From the NCBI GenBank assembly GCA_012511955.1, contig JAAZFC010000035.1, positions 1 to 61,195 on the forward strand: a stretch of 61,195 nt of DNA. The letters run 5' to 3'. A program made the position numbers and the translations under genes. This stretch comes from Fibrobacter sp. GTDB lineage: Bacteria > Fibrobacterota > Fibrobacteria > Fibrobacterales > Fibrobacteraceae. Positions 15,422 through 23,913 of the stretch are shown here, piece after piece (the first letter of the stretch is position 1; each line of letters starts with the position of its first letter). Below the pieces are notes generated by a model. It saw only the letters and a list, made by a program, of their open reading frames with translations, did not search any database and was not told where the DNA came from.

Positions 15422-18208
15422 TTAATCAAAATTAGCAACTAATAGCCCTCCAGGCACAGGCACCCACAATCTTTCCGCCGCGGTTTCGCCATCGCTCCAG
15501 CCTGCAAAGCTCCGCCCCGTTGGGGCCACCGCTTTTAGTCGCAAAGCTTGGTCGGCATACCAAGTTCCATGAAATTCATCTAGTGGCAAAGTCAAACCGT
15601 TGACCTGAATAAAGCCGCCTGCGCTTTGCAAAGTGGCGCTCACATCTGGCCCTAAATCAAACTGCTGTCTGGTAAAATCACGCAAATATCCCGGTCTAGT
15701 CATGGCAAAATTGCGAATTTTCTGTTCTTCTTCTTTAAAAGTGCTGGCTTTTAGATTCCAGCGTTGCTGATCTCGTTGGGGCTCGTTGCCCAAAGCAGCC
15801 AACATATTGTCTATTATACCATTGATGCGTTCCCCGGTAAAATGCCAAGACAATAGCACCGCCATTCTATTGCTAAAATCTTCCACAAATTGCATGTCTT
15901 CAAATAATTTGCGAAACAGCAAAGTATGTTGGGGGCCATTGGGCCAGTCAGGTCCATTGGTGGCCGTAATAAAGTTATAGGTATTGAAATTAGCGCTAGG
16001 TCTTGCATTACCGCCAGCATAACTATCAAAACCAAAATCCATATCGTACATTATCCAGCGCCAGCGATTATGAGGATAAACCGCACTCCAAAACTTCATA
16101 TTATTGCCTGGCCAATCAGTGTTATTTGTAAACAATTCCAGCGATAAATAATCCATGAAATTATCCATATCAATAGTAGCGCGCACTCTTTCCCTATTAG
16201 CTGTGGCGTTCATATCTGCGGTTTCTAGCCATTCTGCAAAGTCACGCCAATCCACTGCCGAGCCTCTCTTTAATGACCCTCCTGCTAAGAGCATATTCAC
16301 CACGCTCTTGTCGTAACCGTAATTGGTGGGAATATAGTTGCTGTTGCTTTTTTCTCGCAAACCATATATACCCCAATACTCACCATTTATATAAACCACC
16401 GCAGGACGGTAATTTTGACAGTCAATCTGCAAACCTTGGGCGAGTTCCACAGCTAAATGATCGCGCAAATAATCCCTTTCAGTATTATTGCCCCCATTGC
16501 GTAAAACTAAGGATTTGAATTCTTTTAAGTGTTTATGTTGGGGGAAAACTGGGTAAGTTAAACTTTTAAGCCCGTACTTTTCTCTAAAGTGCAAAGACAA
16601 GCTTTTCTTTTTAAAAGATTTACTCCAGTTTCCAAAAATCTTTAAACCCGCAGGAGCAGAAAAACCTTTTTGACCATTAGCTTCAAATAAGCTTACATTT
16701 GCGGATATTTCTATATCTTTCCAAAAATTTGCCCCAAAGTGCGGTTGTTTAGCCTCAGCATTAGGTCCCATACTGTAAATCCCTGTATCGGGGTCAAACA
16801 TCGTATGTGGATCCACAGCAATGGAAATCACAGGTACCGTAGTCTGGTCAGCAATAAAGTAAGTTCTACTTTCCACGGGCCCTGGCATCCCTTGATCGGG
16901 AATGCTACGCATACGCACCACTGTAGTTTTATTAATCGCTATGGCTTGGGAATACAGCTGTGAATTAAGATTGGGTTCTGACCCATCGGTGGTATAATAA
17001 ATGTTCTCTCCTGCTTGGGTATTGAGTTCTAACAAAACTGGTTCCGGATAAAAGCCCTCATCTAAAGCGGCAATCACCCTAGAACCCTTTTGGCCAAAAA
17101 CAACCTCGTTAGCTTCACTAGGAGTACAGGGATCTTGATATCCCCATTGGCCTGCGCTATTCATGGCCCAGGACATATCTACTCCTAGCTCGGGATAACT
17201 AAGAGTATCGCGAATAAAACCGTCGGGGTCGCTTAGCCATAAATAACCGCCTTTTTTACTTAGCTTAAAGTTAGTATGGGGGTAGCCCACTTGCCCTAAA
17301 GCTCTTATATCATTAAAAACAAAAGAAATGGTATCTTGCCCTGCCGGGGCTTCTATAACTAGAGCCCATAATGCGGAAATATCTGGGTAACCACTTTTAG
17401 GTAACTCAATGGTATAAACTCCGTTGGAATCCCCCGTGCCATCAATATAAGTCACCCAACTTTCCCACTCTTCTAAGTCCGCTTGAGCCAAACGAATCCC
17501 CAATCTTTTGCCTTTTTGCAAATACCCTTTGAGCTCCACAACTCCGCGCTGACCAAAATCTATACTTTCTTTCCCATTCCAACTTAAAAAGTTCATCACT
17601 ACCTTACTAGCGGTCCAACCTAGCTGAGTGCGAGAATTGTCCCCCACCATTAAGGTAGCAGAAAGCCCACGTTTGCCTGCAATGAGCCCTGTAACTGATT
17701 CGGGAAAGTAATTAAACCAAACCTCACTATTACCAGGGGGATCATTTTGGCCGTCTGCCCACGAATATGCAAATTCTGTAAGAAGATTAATATCTTCTTG
17801 GGGCGGCGGCATATCCACCAAATTCTTTTTAGACATAAATACCGTAATGTAAGTCTGAGGCGGAACTATCACATTACCAAAAACCCAACGGCGCTTTTGA
17901 TCGAAACGGTCTGTTAGCGCATAACCCGACATATCCACAGGAATTTCGTGGGGGTTATAAAGTTCAATCCAGCCGGGATCATTGCCTTCAAAATCTTTAT
18001 AAGACGCATTAAAAGATGCAACTTCAGTGATAAATACAGGCGCATTACCTATAAAAAACGAATCCAACACCGATTGCTTGGTGTTAGAATTATAATCTAA
18101 AGAAGAATCTTCCACATTAGGAGGATTATCAACATCAACCTCTGCAGGTTTTTTGTCAGCGCAACTCCACAACAAAAAAACCAGCCAAAAACTTAGCCAT
18201 AACTTCAT
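15422..18208 (-). CDS. CotH kinase-like lipoprotein with lamin-tail and chitobiase-like domains
   Basis: A 928-residue surface lipoprotein. The ATG at 18208 has GGGATGAG upstream and gives MKLWLSFWLVFLLWSC with Cys16 lipidated; the upstream ATG at 18217 lacks a ribosome site. Visible domains are a lamin-tail domain (about 45-155, DPGWIELYNPHEIPVDMSGY), a jelly-roll carbohydrate-binding-like region (about 195-300), a chitobiase/beta-hexosaminidase C-terminal-like fold (about 385-455, YYTTDGSEPNLNSQLYSQ), CotH (about 500-760, YINGEYWGIYGLREK and IMYDMDFGFDSY), and an InlB-like repeat tail (TGRSFAGWSDGE). CotH proteins are atypical kinases. It is divergent from the VTC operon and abuts uvrC. Confidence 0.88.
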   Translation of the reverse strand: MKLWLSFWLVFLLWSCADKKPAEVDVDNPPNVEDSSLDYNSNTKQSVLDSFFIGNAPVFITEVASFNASYKDFEGNDPGWIELYNPHEIPVDMSGYALTDRFDQKRRWVFGNVIVPPQTYITVFMSKKNLVDMPPPQEDINLLTEFAYSWADGQNDPPGNSEVWFNYFPESVTGLIAGKRGLSATLMVGDNSRTQLGWTASKVVMNFLSWNGKESIDFGQRGVVELKGYLQKGKRLGIRLAQADLEEWESWVTYIDGTGDSNGVYTIELPKSGYPDISALWALVIEAPAGQDTISFVFNDIRALGQVGYPHTNFKLSKKGGYLWLSDPDGFIRDTLSYPELGVDMSWAMNSAGQWGYQDPCTPSEANEVVFGQKGSRVIAALDEGFYPEPVLLELNTQAGENIYYTTDGSEPNLNSQLYSQAIAINKTTVVRMRSIPDQGMPGPVESRTYFIADQTTVPVISIAVDPHTMFDPDTGIYSMGPNAEAKQPHFGANFWKDIEISANVSLFEANGQKGFSAPAGLKIFGNWSKSFKKKSLSLHFREKYGLKSLTYPVFPQHKHLKEFKSLVLRNGGNNTERDYLRDHLAVELAQGLQIDCQNYRPAVVYINGEYWGIYGLREKSNSNYIPTNYGYDKSVVNMLLAGGSLKRGSAVDWRDFAEWLETADMNATANRERVRATIDMDNFMDYLSLELFTNNTDWPGNNMKFWSAVYPHNRWRWIMYDMDFGFDSYAGGNARPSANFNTYNFITATNGPDWPNGPQHTLLFRKLFEDMQFVEDFSNRMAVLLSWHFTGERINGIIDNMLAALGNEPQRDQQRWNLKASTFKEEEQKIRNFAMTRPGYLRDFTRQQFDLGPDVSATLQSAGGFIQVNGLTLPLDEFHGTWYADQALRLKAVAPTGRSFAGWSDGETAAERLWVPVPGGLLVANFD

Positions 18209-18217
18209 ATAACTCAT

Positions 18218-18379
18218 CCCAAAACAATACTATTTTATAATTATACTACTATTTTATAAAAAAGCACGATATATTAGTGTTGTCTATTTAGTCAACCCTT
18301 TTATGTAACTATATTGTTTATCCATTGTTTGTTTCTAAAAATAACCTATTTTGCCAATGTAGTTTAAGTTGGAGTATTC
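18218..18379. promoter_or_regulatory. Divergent promoter region between cotH-like and DUF4956 genes
   Basis: This 160-base AT-rich spacer separates two divergent transcription units. ACTATTTTATAA occurs twice (18229-18240 and 18248-18259), 19 bases apart, close to the start of the cotH-like gene. TTGGAG before the ATG at 18380 is the ribosome site of the + operon. Promoter hexamers are plausible in several places (TATAAT-like runs), but none can be chosen with confidence. Confidence 0.45.
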
Positions 18380-19063
18380 ATGATTGACCTACTAGCATTG
18401 CAGTCAAGTTCTGCGCACCCGACCATTATAACTCTGGTCTATACTTTGCTTTTGGCCTTTTCTTTGTCTAGTGCTATAGCCTATGTCTATGAAAAAACTT
18501 TTATGGGCTTGTCCTATTCACGAAATTTTGTGCAGGCTTTAGTTTTGAGTTCCATTGTCGCTGCCACTATAATGCAGGCCATTGGCGACAATGTGGGTCG
18601 AGGTTTGGGTATGATGGGGGCTCTCGCCATCGTGCGTTTTAGAGCGAACTTTAAAGACCCGCGCGATATTATGTTCCTTTTTGCCAGTTTGGGCGCAGGA
18701 ATTGGATGTGGTGTTTTTGCATGGGGAATAGCTATTGGCGGAACCATCGCTTTTATAATAGCTGCTTTTATAGTTTCTCGTGCCGGTTTAGGAAATCGTC
18801 ACTTTTTTGATGGTTTATTGCGTTTTAGCATGCCCAATGAATCTGAAGCCCGCTTAGAATTAGAGAAACTACTGAAAAAACATTTAAAGATATTTGTCCT
18901 AGTTACCATGCGAGAACTAGAAGGCGGTAAGCGTTTAGATTGCGCTTATCAAATCCGCCTTAAAAACAAAAAAGGTGCTGCGGACATGTTAACAGATTTA
19001 GCAAAAATTGATGGGCTTTCAGGGACGCATTTTTTAATGCAAGAAGCCACTACGGAGATGTAA
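18380..19063 (+). CDS. DUF4956 membrane protein
   Basis: A 227-residue protein with three or four membrane spans in residues 15-140 and a soluble C-terminal domain. The conserved DUF4956 core is visible: GALAIVRFRANFKDPRDIMF followed by LFASLGAGIGCGV. This family is repeatedly found beside VTC-domain polyphosphate polymerase-like proteins and CotH proteins, exactly as here; its biochemical role is not established. It is the first gene of a tight five-gene operon, one base before the HlyD-like gene. Confidence 0.85.
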   Translation: MIDLLALQSSSAHPTIITLVYTLLLAFSLSSAIAYVYEKTFMGLSYSRNFVQALVLSSIVAATIMQAIGDNVGRGLGMMGALAIVRFRANFKDPRDIMFLFASLGAGIGCGVFAWGIAIGGTIAFIIAAFIVSRAGLGNRHFFDGLLRFSMPNESEARLELEKLLKKHLKIFVLVTMRELEGGKRLDCAYQIRLKNKKGAADMLTDLAKIDGLSGTHFLMQEATTEM

Positions 19064-19064
19064 A

Positions 19065-20243
19065 ATGCGCCGATTTATAGCTTGGATTATTGCCATTGGT
19101 GGAGTGTTTTTTATTTCATGGATGTATCAAGGTGAAGCCACTAATTTTTATGGTATTGCCGAAGCCACTGAAACCACAGTAAGCGTACAAAATGCCGTGG
19201 ATGTAATTAGAGTCCATGTGGTTCCTGGACAAGAGGTTAATAGTGGCGACACCTTAGCCGAACTCAGCAGACCTGACTTGACTATGCGCATAAACGAAGT
19301 CAGCCGCGAACTCGATGCGTTGCAAGGTCGGACTGGACTTTCCACAGCGGGTATAGACCAAAGGGTAGCTGAGGTTAAAGCAGACCTACAAAGTCGTCGC
19401 AACTCACTCTTATTTGAAATCGAAAAGCTTAAAAATGAACTCGCTCGCAACTTAGAACTAGCTTCTAAATTAAAAAGCCTTTCTTCGGGTAGCATTCCCA
19501 CTCCCAGTGGCGGAGATGCCATGTCTTTGCGCATTCAAAGCCTGGAACGCGAACTAGAAATGGTGGAGCAAAACGCCGAAAGTCAAATTAAACTTTTGAG
19601 TGGCAGTCGCGGCTTGCAACATCAAAGTAGCAGAGCCGAAGTTGATGCTCTACAAAAAGAAATGGAATTGCTGCTCTTAGAGAAAAAAGCCTTAACTATT
19701 ATTTCTAATGGTAATTGGGTAGTTGCTACGGTTAGCGCTCGTGAAGGAGAAAAGATATCATCTTTTAATCCGATTTTAACCTTAACTCGTAAATCTCCCT
19801 CCATTGTTCGTGGTTTTATCCACGAACAAGTTTATAACAAAATTAGCGTAGGCGATTCTGTAGAAGTTCGTTCATCTGCCGATCCTAATTCCCGCATGCA
19901 AGGGGAAGTGGTAGGCATGGGTAGTCGAATTGTGGAATTTCCCGAAAGATTGCGCAAAGTTCCCGAAATCTTAGTTTATGGGCGAGAAGTTACTATAAAA
20001 ATCCCTGAAGATAATGATTTCTTGCTAGGAGAAAAAACGGCTATAGCTGTTAAAGCATGGAAAAACATAATTCAACACGAAAAAAGCCAAGCAGAAAAAG
20101 TCATATCCGAAAAGCCACAACCTGAGAACGCTCTGCCTGAAAAGATTCAAACCGAACCGGTTCAATCCGTGAATACTAAATCAGAGAAGCCTAAAACTGA
20201 ATCGGTTAAATCAGAGAATATTCAACCTGAGTCTGAAGAATAA
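19065..20243 (+). CDS. HlyD-like periplasmic adaptor protein
   Basis: A 392-residue membrane-fusion protein linking an inner-membrane exporter to an outer-membrane channel. It has an N-terminal anchor (FIAWIIAIGGVFFISWMY), the first half of a biotinyl-lipoyl domain (VHVVPGQEVNSGDTLAELSR), a coiled-coil hairpin (about 75-200), the second lipoyl half and a barrel (VRGFIHEQVYNKISVGDSVE). The last 55 residues are a degenerate Glu/Lys/Pro/Gln repeat tail (SEKPQPE, PEKIQTE, SEKPKTE). GGAG precedes the ATG. It pairs with the outer-membrane gene downstream; no ABC or RND pump gene is in the operon. Confidence 0.88.
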   Translation: MRRFIAWIIAIGGVFFISWMYQGEATNFYGIAEATETTVSVQNAVDVIRVHVVPGQEVNSGDTLAELSRPDLTMRINEVSRELDALQGRTGLSTAGIDQRVAEVKADLQSRRNSLLFEIEKLKNELARNLELASKLKSLSSGSIPTPSGGDAMSLRIQSLERELEMVEQNAESQIKLLSGSRGLQHQSSRAEVDALQKEMELLLLEKKALTIISNGNWVVATVSAREGEKISSFNPILTLTRKSPSIVRGFIHEQVYNKISVGDSVEVRSSADPNSRMQGEVVGMGSRIVEFPERLRKVPEILVYGREVTIKIPEDNDFLLGEKTAIAVKAWKNIIQHEKSQAEKVISEKPQPENALPEKIQTEPVQSVNTKSEKPKTESVKSENIQPESEE

Positions 20244-20245
20244 TT

Positions 20246-21532
20246 ATGAGAGTAACTTTTTTGACATTTTTGTTTTTCTCAAGCCTAGCTTGGTCAGTTC
20301 CCCTCACCTGGGAAAACTTATTGGCATCAGCACTAAATGACCCTTCTATGGAAGCATCAGAAAAAAAAATGCAGCTGCTGAGCACTGGGCCTACTCCTAA
20401 ATTATGGAGTGACCTAGAGTTGCGTTATAAAGCAGAAATGGGTATGATGAATCATAAATTTGAAGCCCGTTTAAAGCCTGCTAAAATCGGAGAAAATGCT
20501 GCGCTTAAAAATTACTGGGCAGCTTTGGGTAATTACCACAAAGCTCAAGCCACAAGCACGCTATCAGAACTTATACATAGGCGCTACAATTTAGCTTTGC
20601 GCTACTTAACTCAACAAGCTGAAATTGAAATTCACGAAAAGTTGTACCAAGCTAACCAAGATCGCATACAAGTCTTGCTAGCTCTTAGCGGCACTGAAGA
20701 CTTTAATCCTTCGGATTTAGTAGAAGCACAAGAGAAAGACGCCGAGCTTAAAGCCAAAGTTTATGAATCTCTAAACACCCTCAACGAAATTGCCTTGCGC
20801 CTACAAGTTTGGGTTCCAGAGTCTGACACGGTTATTTTAGATACATCTTGGCTGCCACCAGTGGAAAGCATTCAACAGCGCATAACCGCAGCCCCCCCTG
20901 TGGTAGATAGTACTTACCCTTTGCTTTCTCGTGCTCATACCAAATACAAAGCCAATGAGGCTCGTATTGATTTGGAAAATGTGGGAGACAACTCTGTTTT
21001 AAAATATGTAGGAGTTCGTTATAATTGGACTGTGGCCAAAAAGAAATATGAATACATTGGCAATCAGCTTACCAACACTTTGGTACGCAAAGATGATAAC
21101 ACTCGCATCATAGACCGCTGGCAACTTAGCGCTGGTTTTACCGTACCCTTTTTCGCTAGCAAAGGCGATTCTAAAATGCGCCGTCAATTAGATCAACTAG
21201 ATCGAGAAAGCGATTATTTAGCTGACAAATACTCTTTAGAGCAAGAAGTTTCCCGTTTACGCGAAGAAATTGGTGCTTTATTCCAACAGCGCACCATACA
21301 ACAGGAGTTCACCGAAAGAGTAGATGCGGGTAGTCTCTTCCAGGATTTCGCTGTACACGCTGGTTCAAACCCCTTGTTGCTTCTTAAAGCTTCAGAAAGC
21401 TCACTTAGCAGTACATTGCGCAGCATTCGCTTAGAACATGAAATATATAGACGATATTTAGTGTTATTGCAGCTAACTGGTGCATTTAGCGACAAAAAAG
21501 TAACCAACCATCTCAAGGCAGGTTTAGAATAA
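20246..21532 (+). CDS. TolC-like outer-membrane efflux protein
   Basis: A 428-residue protein with a cleavable signal (MRVTFLTFLFFSSLAWS), alternating long coiled-coil helices (NYWAALGNYHKAQATSTLSE, EAQEKDAELKAKVYESLNTL) and beta segments (KYVGVRYNWTVAKKKYEYIG, RWQLSAGFTVPFF), matching outer-membrane efflux (OEP) architecture. It follows the adaptor gene by two bases and shares its last base with the VTC gene. It would supply the outer-membrane exit duct of the system. Confidence 0.85.
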   Translation: MRVTFLTFLFFSSLAWSVPLTWENLLASALNDPSMEASEKKMQLLSTGPTPKLWSDLELRYKAEMGMMNHKFEARLKPAKIGENAALKNYWAALGNYHKAQATSTLSELIHRRYNLALRYLTQQAEIEIHEKLYQANQDRIQVLLALSGTEDFNPSDLVEAQEKDAELKAKVYESLNTLNEIALRLQVWVPESDTVILDTSWLPPVESIQQRITAAPPVVDSTYPLLSRAHTKYKANEARIDLENVGDNSVLKYVGVRYNWTVAKKKYEYIGNQLTNTLVRKDDNTRIIDRWQLSAGFTVPFFASKGDSKMRRQLDQLDRESDYLADKYSLEQEVSRLREEIGALFQQRTIQQEFTERVDAGSLFQDFAVHAGSNPLLLLKASESSLSSTLRSIRLEHEIYRRYLVLLQLTGAFSDKKVTNHLKAGLE

Positions 21533-22335
21533 TGTCAGCTAAAGCTCGTGGATTTAGTTTGCTAGAGCGTTTTGAGCTCAAGTACCACATCCCCGTGGAA
21601 TGGGCTGATGATATTGGTAGGTTTATCGCTCCATATTGCGAAGAAGATCACTATTCGCAAATCACCCCAGGAAACTTCTATTGGATAACCAACCTATATT
21701 TAGATAGTAATAGTTGGACTTTCTTTAACTGGCGCAAAAGGGGTCTTTGGGATAGATTTAATATGCGCATTCGCACCTATGGAATACAGCCTGACCCCGA
21801 AGGTATTTTTCATTTTGAAGTAAAAAGAAAGCTTGGTCGTATAAGCACCAAAAGCCGCGCCACCCTCAAAGATAAAAACCCCATACATATATTTGAGACT
21901 CCAGAACCAGACTGGGAAGTAGAAGAAAAACACCGAGCTTTTCTAAAAGATTTTATGTTTAGAGTTGAGACTCATCAAGCACGCCCCCGTTTGCTTACCC
22001 AATATAAACGCCGTGCATGGTTTGGACTCAACGAAGAGTATTCTCGTGTTACCATCGACACCAGTATGCGCTGGCGCGAAGAAAACGGTTTTAATTATCA
22101 TGTAGATCCCGCAAAAATGAATGATTCGGGCTATCCACGCTACTTTTTACCAGGCACCGATGCGGTACTTGAACTGAAAGCTCCAGCTAAGCAAGTCCCT
22201 TATTGGATGGTTGACTTAATTAGACATTTTGATTTGCGTTTACGCAGTTTTTCCAAATTTGGTTCCGCCGCCCAAGAATTTATGAATATATATGGAGTAG
22301 ATGGACATTCGCACAGAACCCCTGTTTATGCCTAA
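21532..22335 (+). CDS. VTC-domain (TTM superfamily) polyphosphate polymerase-like protein
   Basis: A 267-residue cytosolic protein of the triphosphate tunnel metalloenzyme fold. Tunnel-lining residues are visible in the expected order: RFELKY near the start, YLDSNSWTFFNWRK, FNMRIRTYG, FHFEVKRK, TQYKRRAW, RVTIDTSMRW and ELKAPAKQVPYWM. The eukaryotic VTC4 relative makes polyphosphate from ATP; bacterial members often sit with DUF4956. The gene lacks membrane spans of its own, so DUF4956 may be the membrane partner (inference). Start and stop overlap the neighbours closely. Confidence 0.88.
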   Translation: MSAKARGFSLLERFELKYHIPVEWADDIGRFIAPYCEEDHYSQITPGNFYWITNLYLDSNSWTFFNWRKRGLWDRFNMRIRTYGIQPDPEGIFHFEVKRKLGRISTKSRATLKDKNPIHIFETPEPDWEVEEKHRAFLKDFMFRVETHQARPRLLTQYKRRAWFGLNEEYSRVTIDTSMRWREENGFNYHVDPAKMNDSGYPRYFLPGTDAVLELKAPAKQVPYWMVDLIRHFDLRLRSFSKFGSAAQEFMNIYGVDGHSHRTPVYA

Positions 22336-22345
22336 GGAGATAAGC

Positions 22346-23845
22346 ATGTTAAAAAAAATCTTAATTCCACTTACCACTTTAATGTTTCTATTTGCTTGCC
22401 AACAAGGCGGTGCAGATCCTGGGGAGATTATTGAAGAACAAAAAAATGATCCCAAAGCCACAAAACTGCAATGCAACGAAGTAATGTATTTCGCTGGTGA
22501 ATACGATGAACTTGAATGGATAGAAATTGAACTAGTTCAAGGGGAAGATATTAAAGACATGGCAGAAAAGCTTATGCGTTTAGAAAAAGCCGTAGAGTTC
22601 CAATTTCCCGCCGAACCACTTAAAGTTAATGAAAAAATAGTCGTTACTAACGATACCAACGCGTTTAGAGCTAGATACCCTGTTGCTGACTACCCAGTAC
22701 GCTTATTTGGTCCCTTTGAAGGCCGTTTAGATAATGCAGGTGAATTAGTGGATATAAAAATTAGTGGAAAAGGCGATGCTAGTTGTCAATTTAGCCCAGA
22801 ACCACCCTGGCCAACTTTAGCAGCTGGCTATGGACATAGTTTAATTTACATTGATGGAGATGAATCTCGTCCTGAATCTTATGGCGCTAGTGTCGCTCAA
22901 GGGGGTTATCCTGGTTTAGAAAAGCAAGTGGTGGAATCCATTGGCGTTTTGGTTAACGAAATCATGCCTTCTGGCACTGCGACTAATCCTGGTTGGGTAG
23001 AAATATACAATCCTACGAAAAACAGCATTGATATTAGTGGTTGGGAATTAACAGAAAGTATAAATGTCAGTGGTTTTAATTTGCCTGCCAATACTATTGT
23101 TGAAGCAGAGGGCTTCTTAGTTATCGAAGAAGCTGATTGGGCTGATAACTTCTACCCTCCCCCCAATGGTGGCGAAGTTGTGCTCAAACAAATAGTTAAT
23201 GGTGATTGGACTGGAGTCACCACTGGTCTAAGCTATCCTGCACTAGCAGAAAACCAAACTGCTGGAGTAATAGAGTTAAGCGACGGTAATTTATCTCGTT
23301 CAATTTTAAAAACAGCAACCAAAGGAAAAGCCAACTCAGAAGTATTCGCTGGTCCTATTCGCATTTCAGAATTCCATTATAACCCCCCTGAAGCTTATGC
23401 TGAATATATGGAGTTAGTTAATGCTAGCGAAGAAGATGTGGTACTAACCAACCCATGGCGTATCAAAGGAATAGCCTTTACTTTTGATGCCGCAGACAAC
23501 TATGTGGTTCCCCCCCAAGGAAAACTACTAATGTTTCGCTTAGATCAAGCAGGATCTGAAGAAAACTTTAGAAATATGTACAATATCCCAGAAGATATTA
23601 TATGCATTCCCTATGAGAGTCGCCTTTCTAACCGCGGTGAATTAATTACCCTTATTATGCCCATAACCCATGCAGGCGGAGGCATTGGTTTAAGCTGGTC
23701 AGATGTGGTAAATTATTCTGACCGTGGTTTTTGGCCTGGTGAAGCAGATGGTTACGGTAAGGCACTGAAAAGAGTGGATTTACACGCTTCTGGCGAGGAT
23801 TCAAAAAACTGGGTAGCAGCTGATCCAGCCCCCGCTCAAAAATAA
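22346..23845 (+). CDS. Lamin-tail-domain lipoprotein
   Basis: A 499-residue lipoprotein. The ATG at 22346 has AAGGAGATAAGC upstream and gives MLKKILIPLTTLMFLFACQQ with Cys18 lipidated. Three lamin-tail-like units are visible: about 37-145 (ending GRLDNAGELVDIK), about 190-310 (NPGWVEIYNPTKNSIDISGW) and about 335-470 (ISEFHYNPPEAYAEYMELVN, ending RLSNRGELITLI). The same fold occurs in the divergent CotH-like protein. It is probably a surface-exposed structural or binding component of the operon. Confidence 0.82.
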   Translation: MLKKILIPLTTLMFLFACQQGGADPGEIIEEQKNDPKATKLQCNEVMYFAGEYDELEWIEIELVQGEDIKDMAEKLMRLEKAVEFQFPAEPLKVNEKIVVTNDTNAFRARYPVADYPVRLFGPFEGRLDNAGELVDIKISGKGDASCQFSPEPPWPTLAAGYGHSLIYIDGDESRPESYGASVAQGGYPGLEKQVVESIGVLVNEIMPSGTATNPGWVEIYNPTKNSIDISGWELTESINVSGFNLPANTIVEAEGFLVIEEADWADNFYPPPNGGEVVLKQIVNGDWTGVTTGLSYPALAENQTAGVIELSDGNLSRSILKTATKGKANSEVFAGPIRISEFHYNPPEAYAEYMELVNASEEDVVLTNPWRIKGIAFTFDAADNYVVPPQGKLLMFRLDQAGSEENFRNMYNIPEDIICIPYESRLSNRGELITLIMPITHAGGGIGLSWSDVVNYSDRGFWPGEADGYGKALKRVDLHASGEDSKNWVAADPAPAQK

Positions 23846-23877
23846 TTTCACAAAGCTTGCACCACCATAATTATATT

Positions 23878-23910
23878 GGTATCATAAAATAAGTTTTATG
23901 GTACCTTTTT
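23878..23910 (+). terminator. Probable intrinsic terminator after the VTC operon
   Basis: GGTATCATAAAA (23878-23889) pairs with TTTTATGGTACC (23894-23905), 12 bp with one G-T wobble and a four-base TAAG loop, followed by TTTTT. This has the form of an intrinsic terminator for the upstream operon, though the stem is AT-rich. It ends only eight bases before the next ATG, so it could also control that gene. Confidence 0.55.
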
Positions 23911-23913
23911 AAT

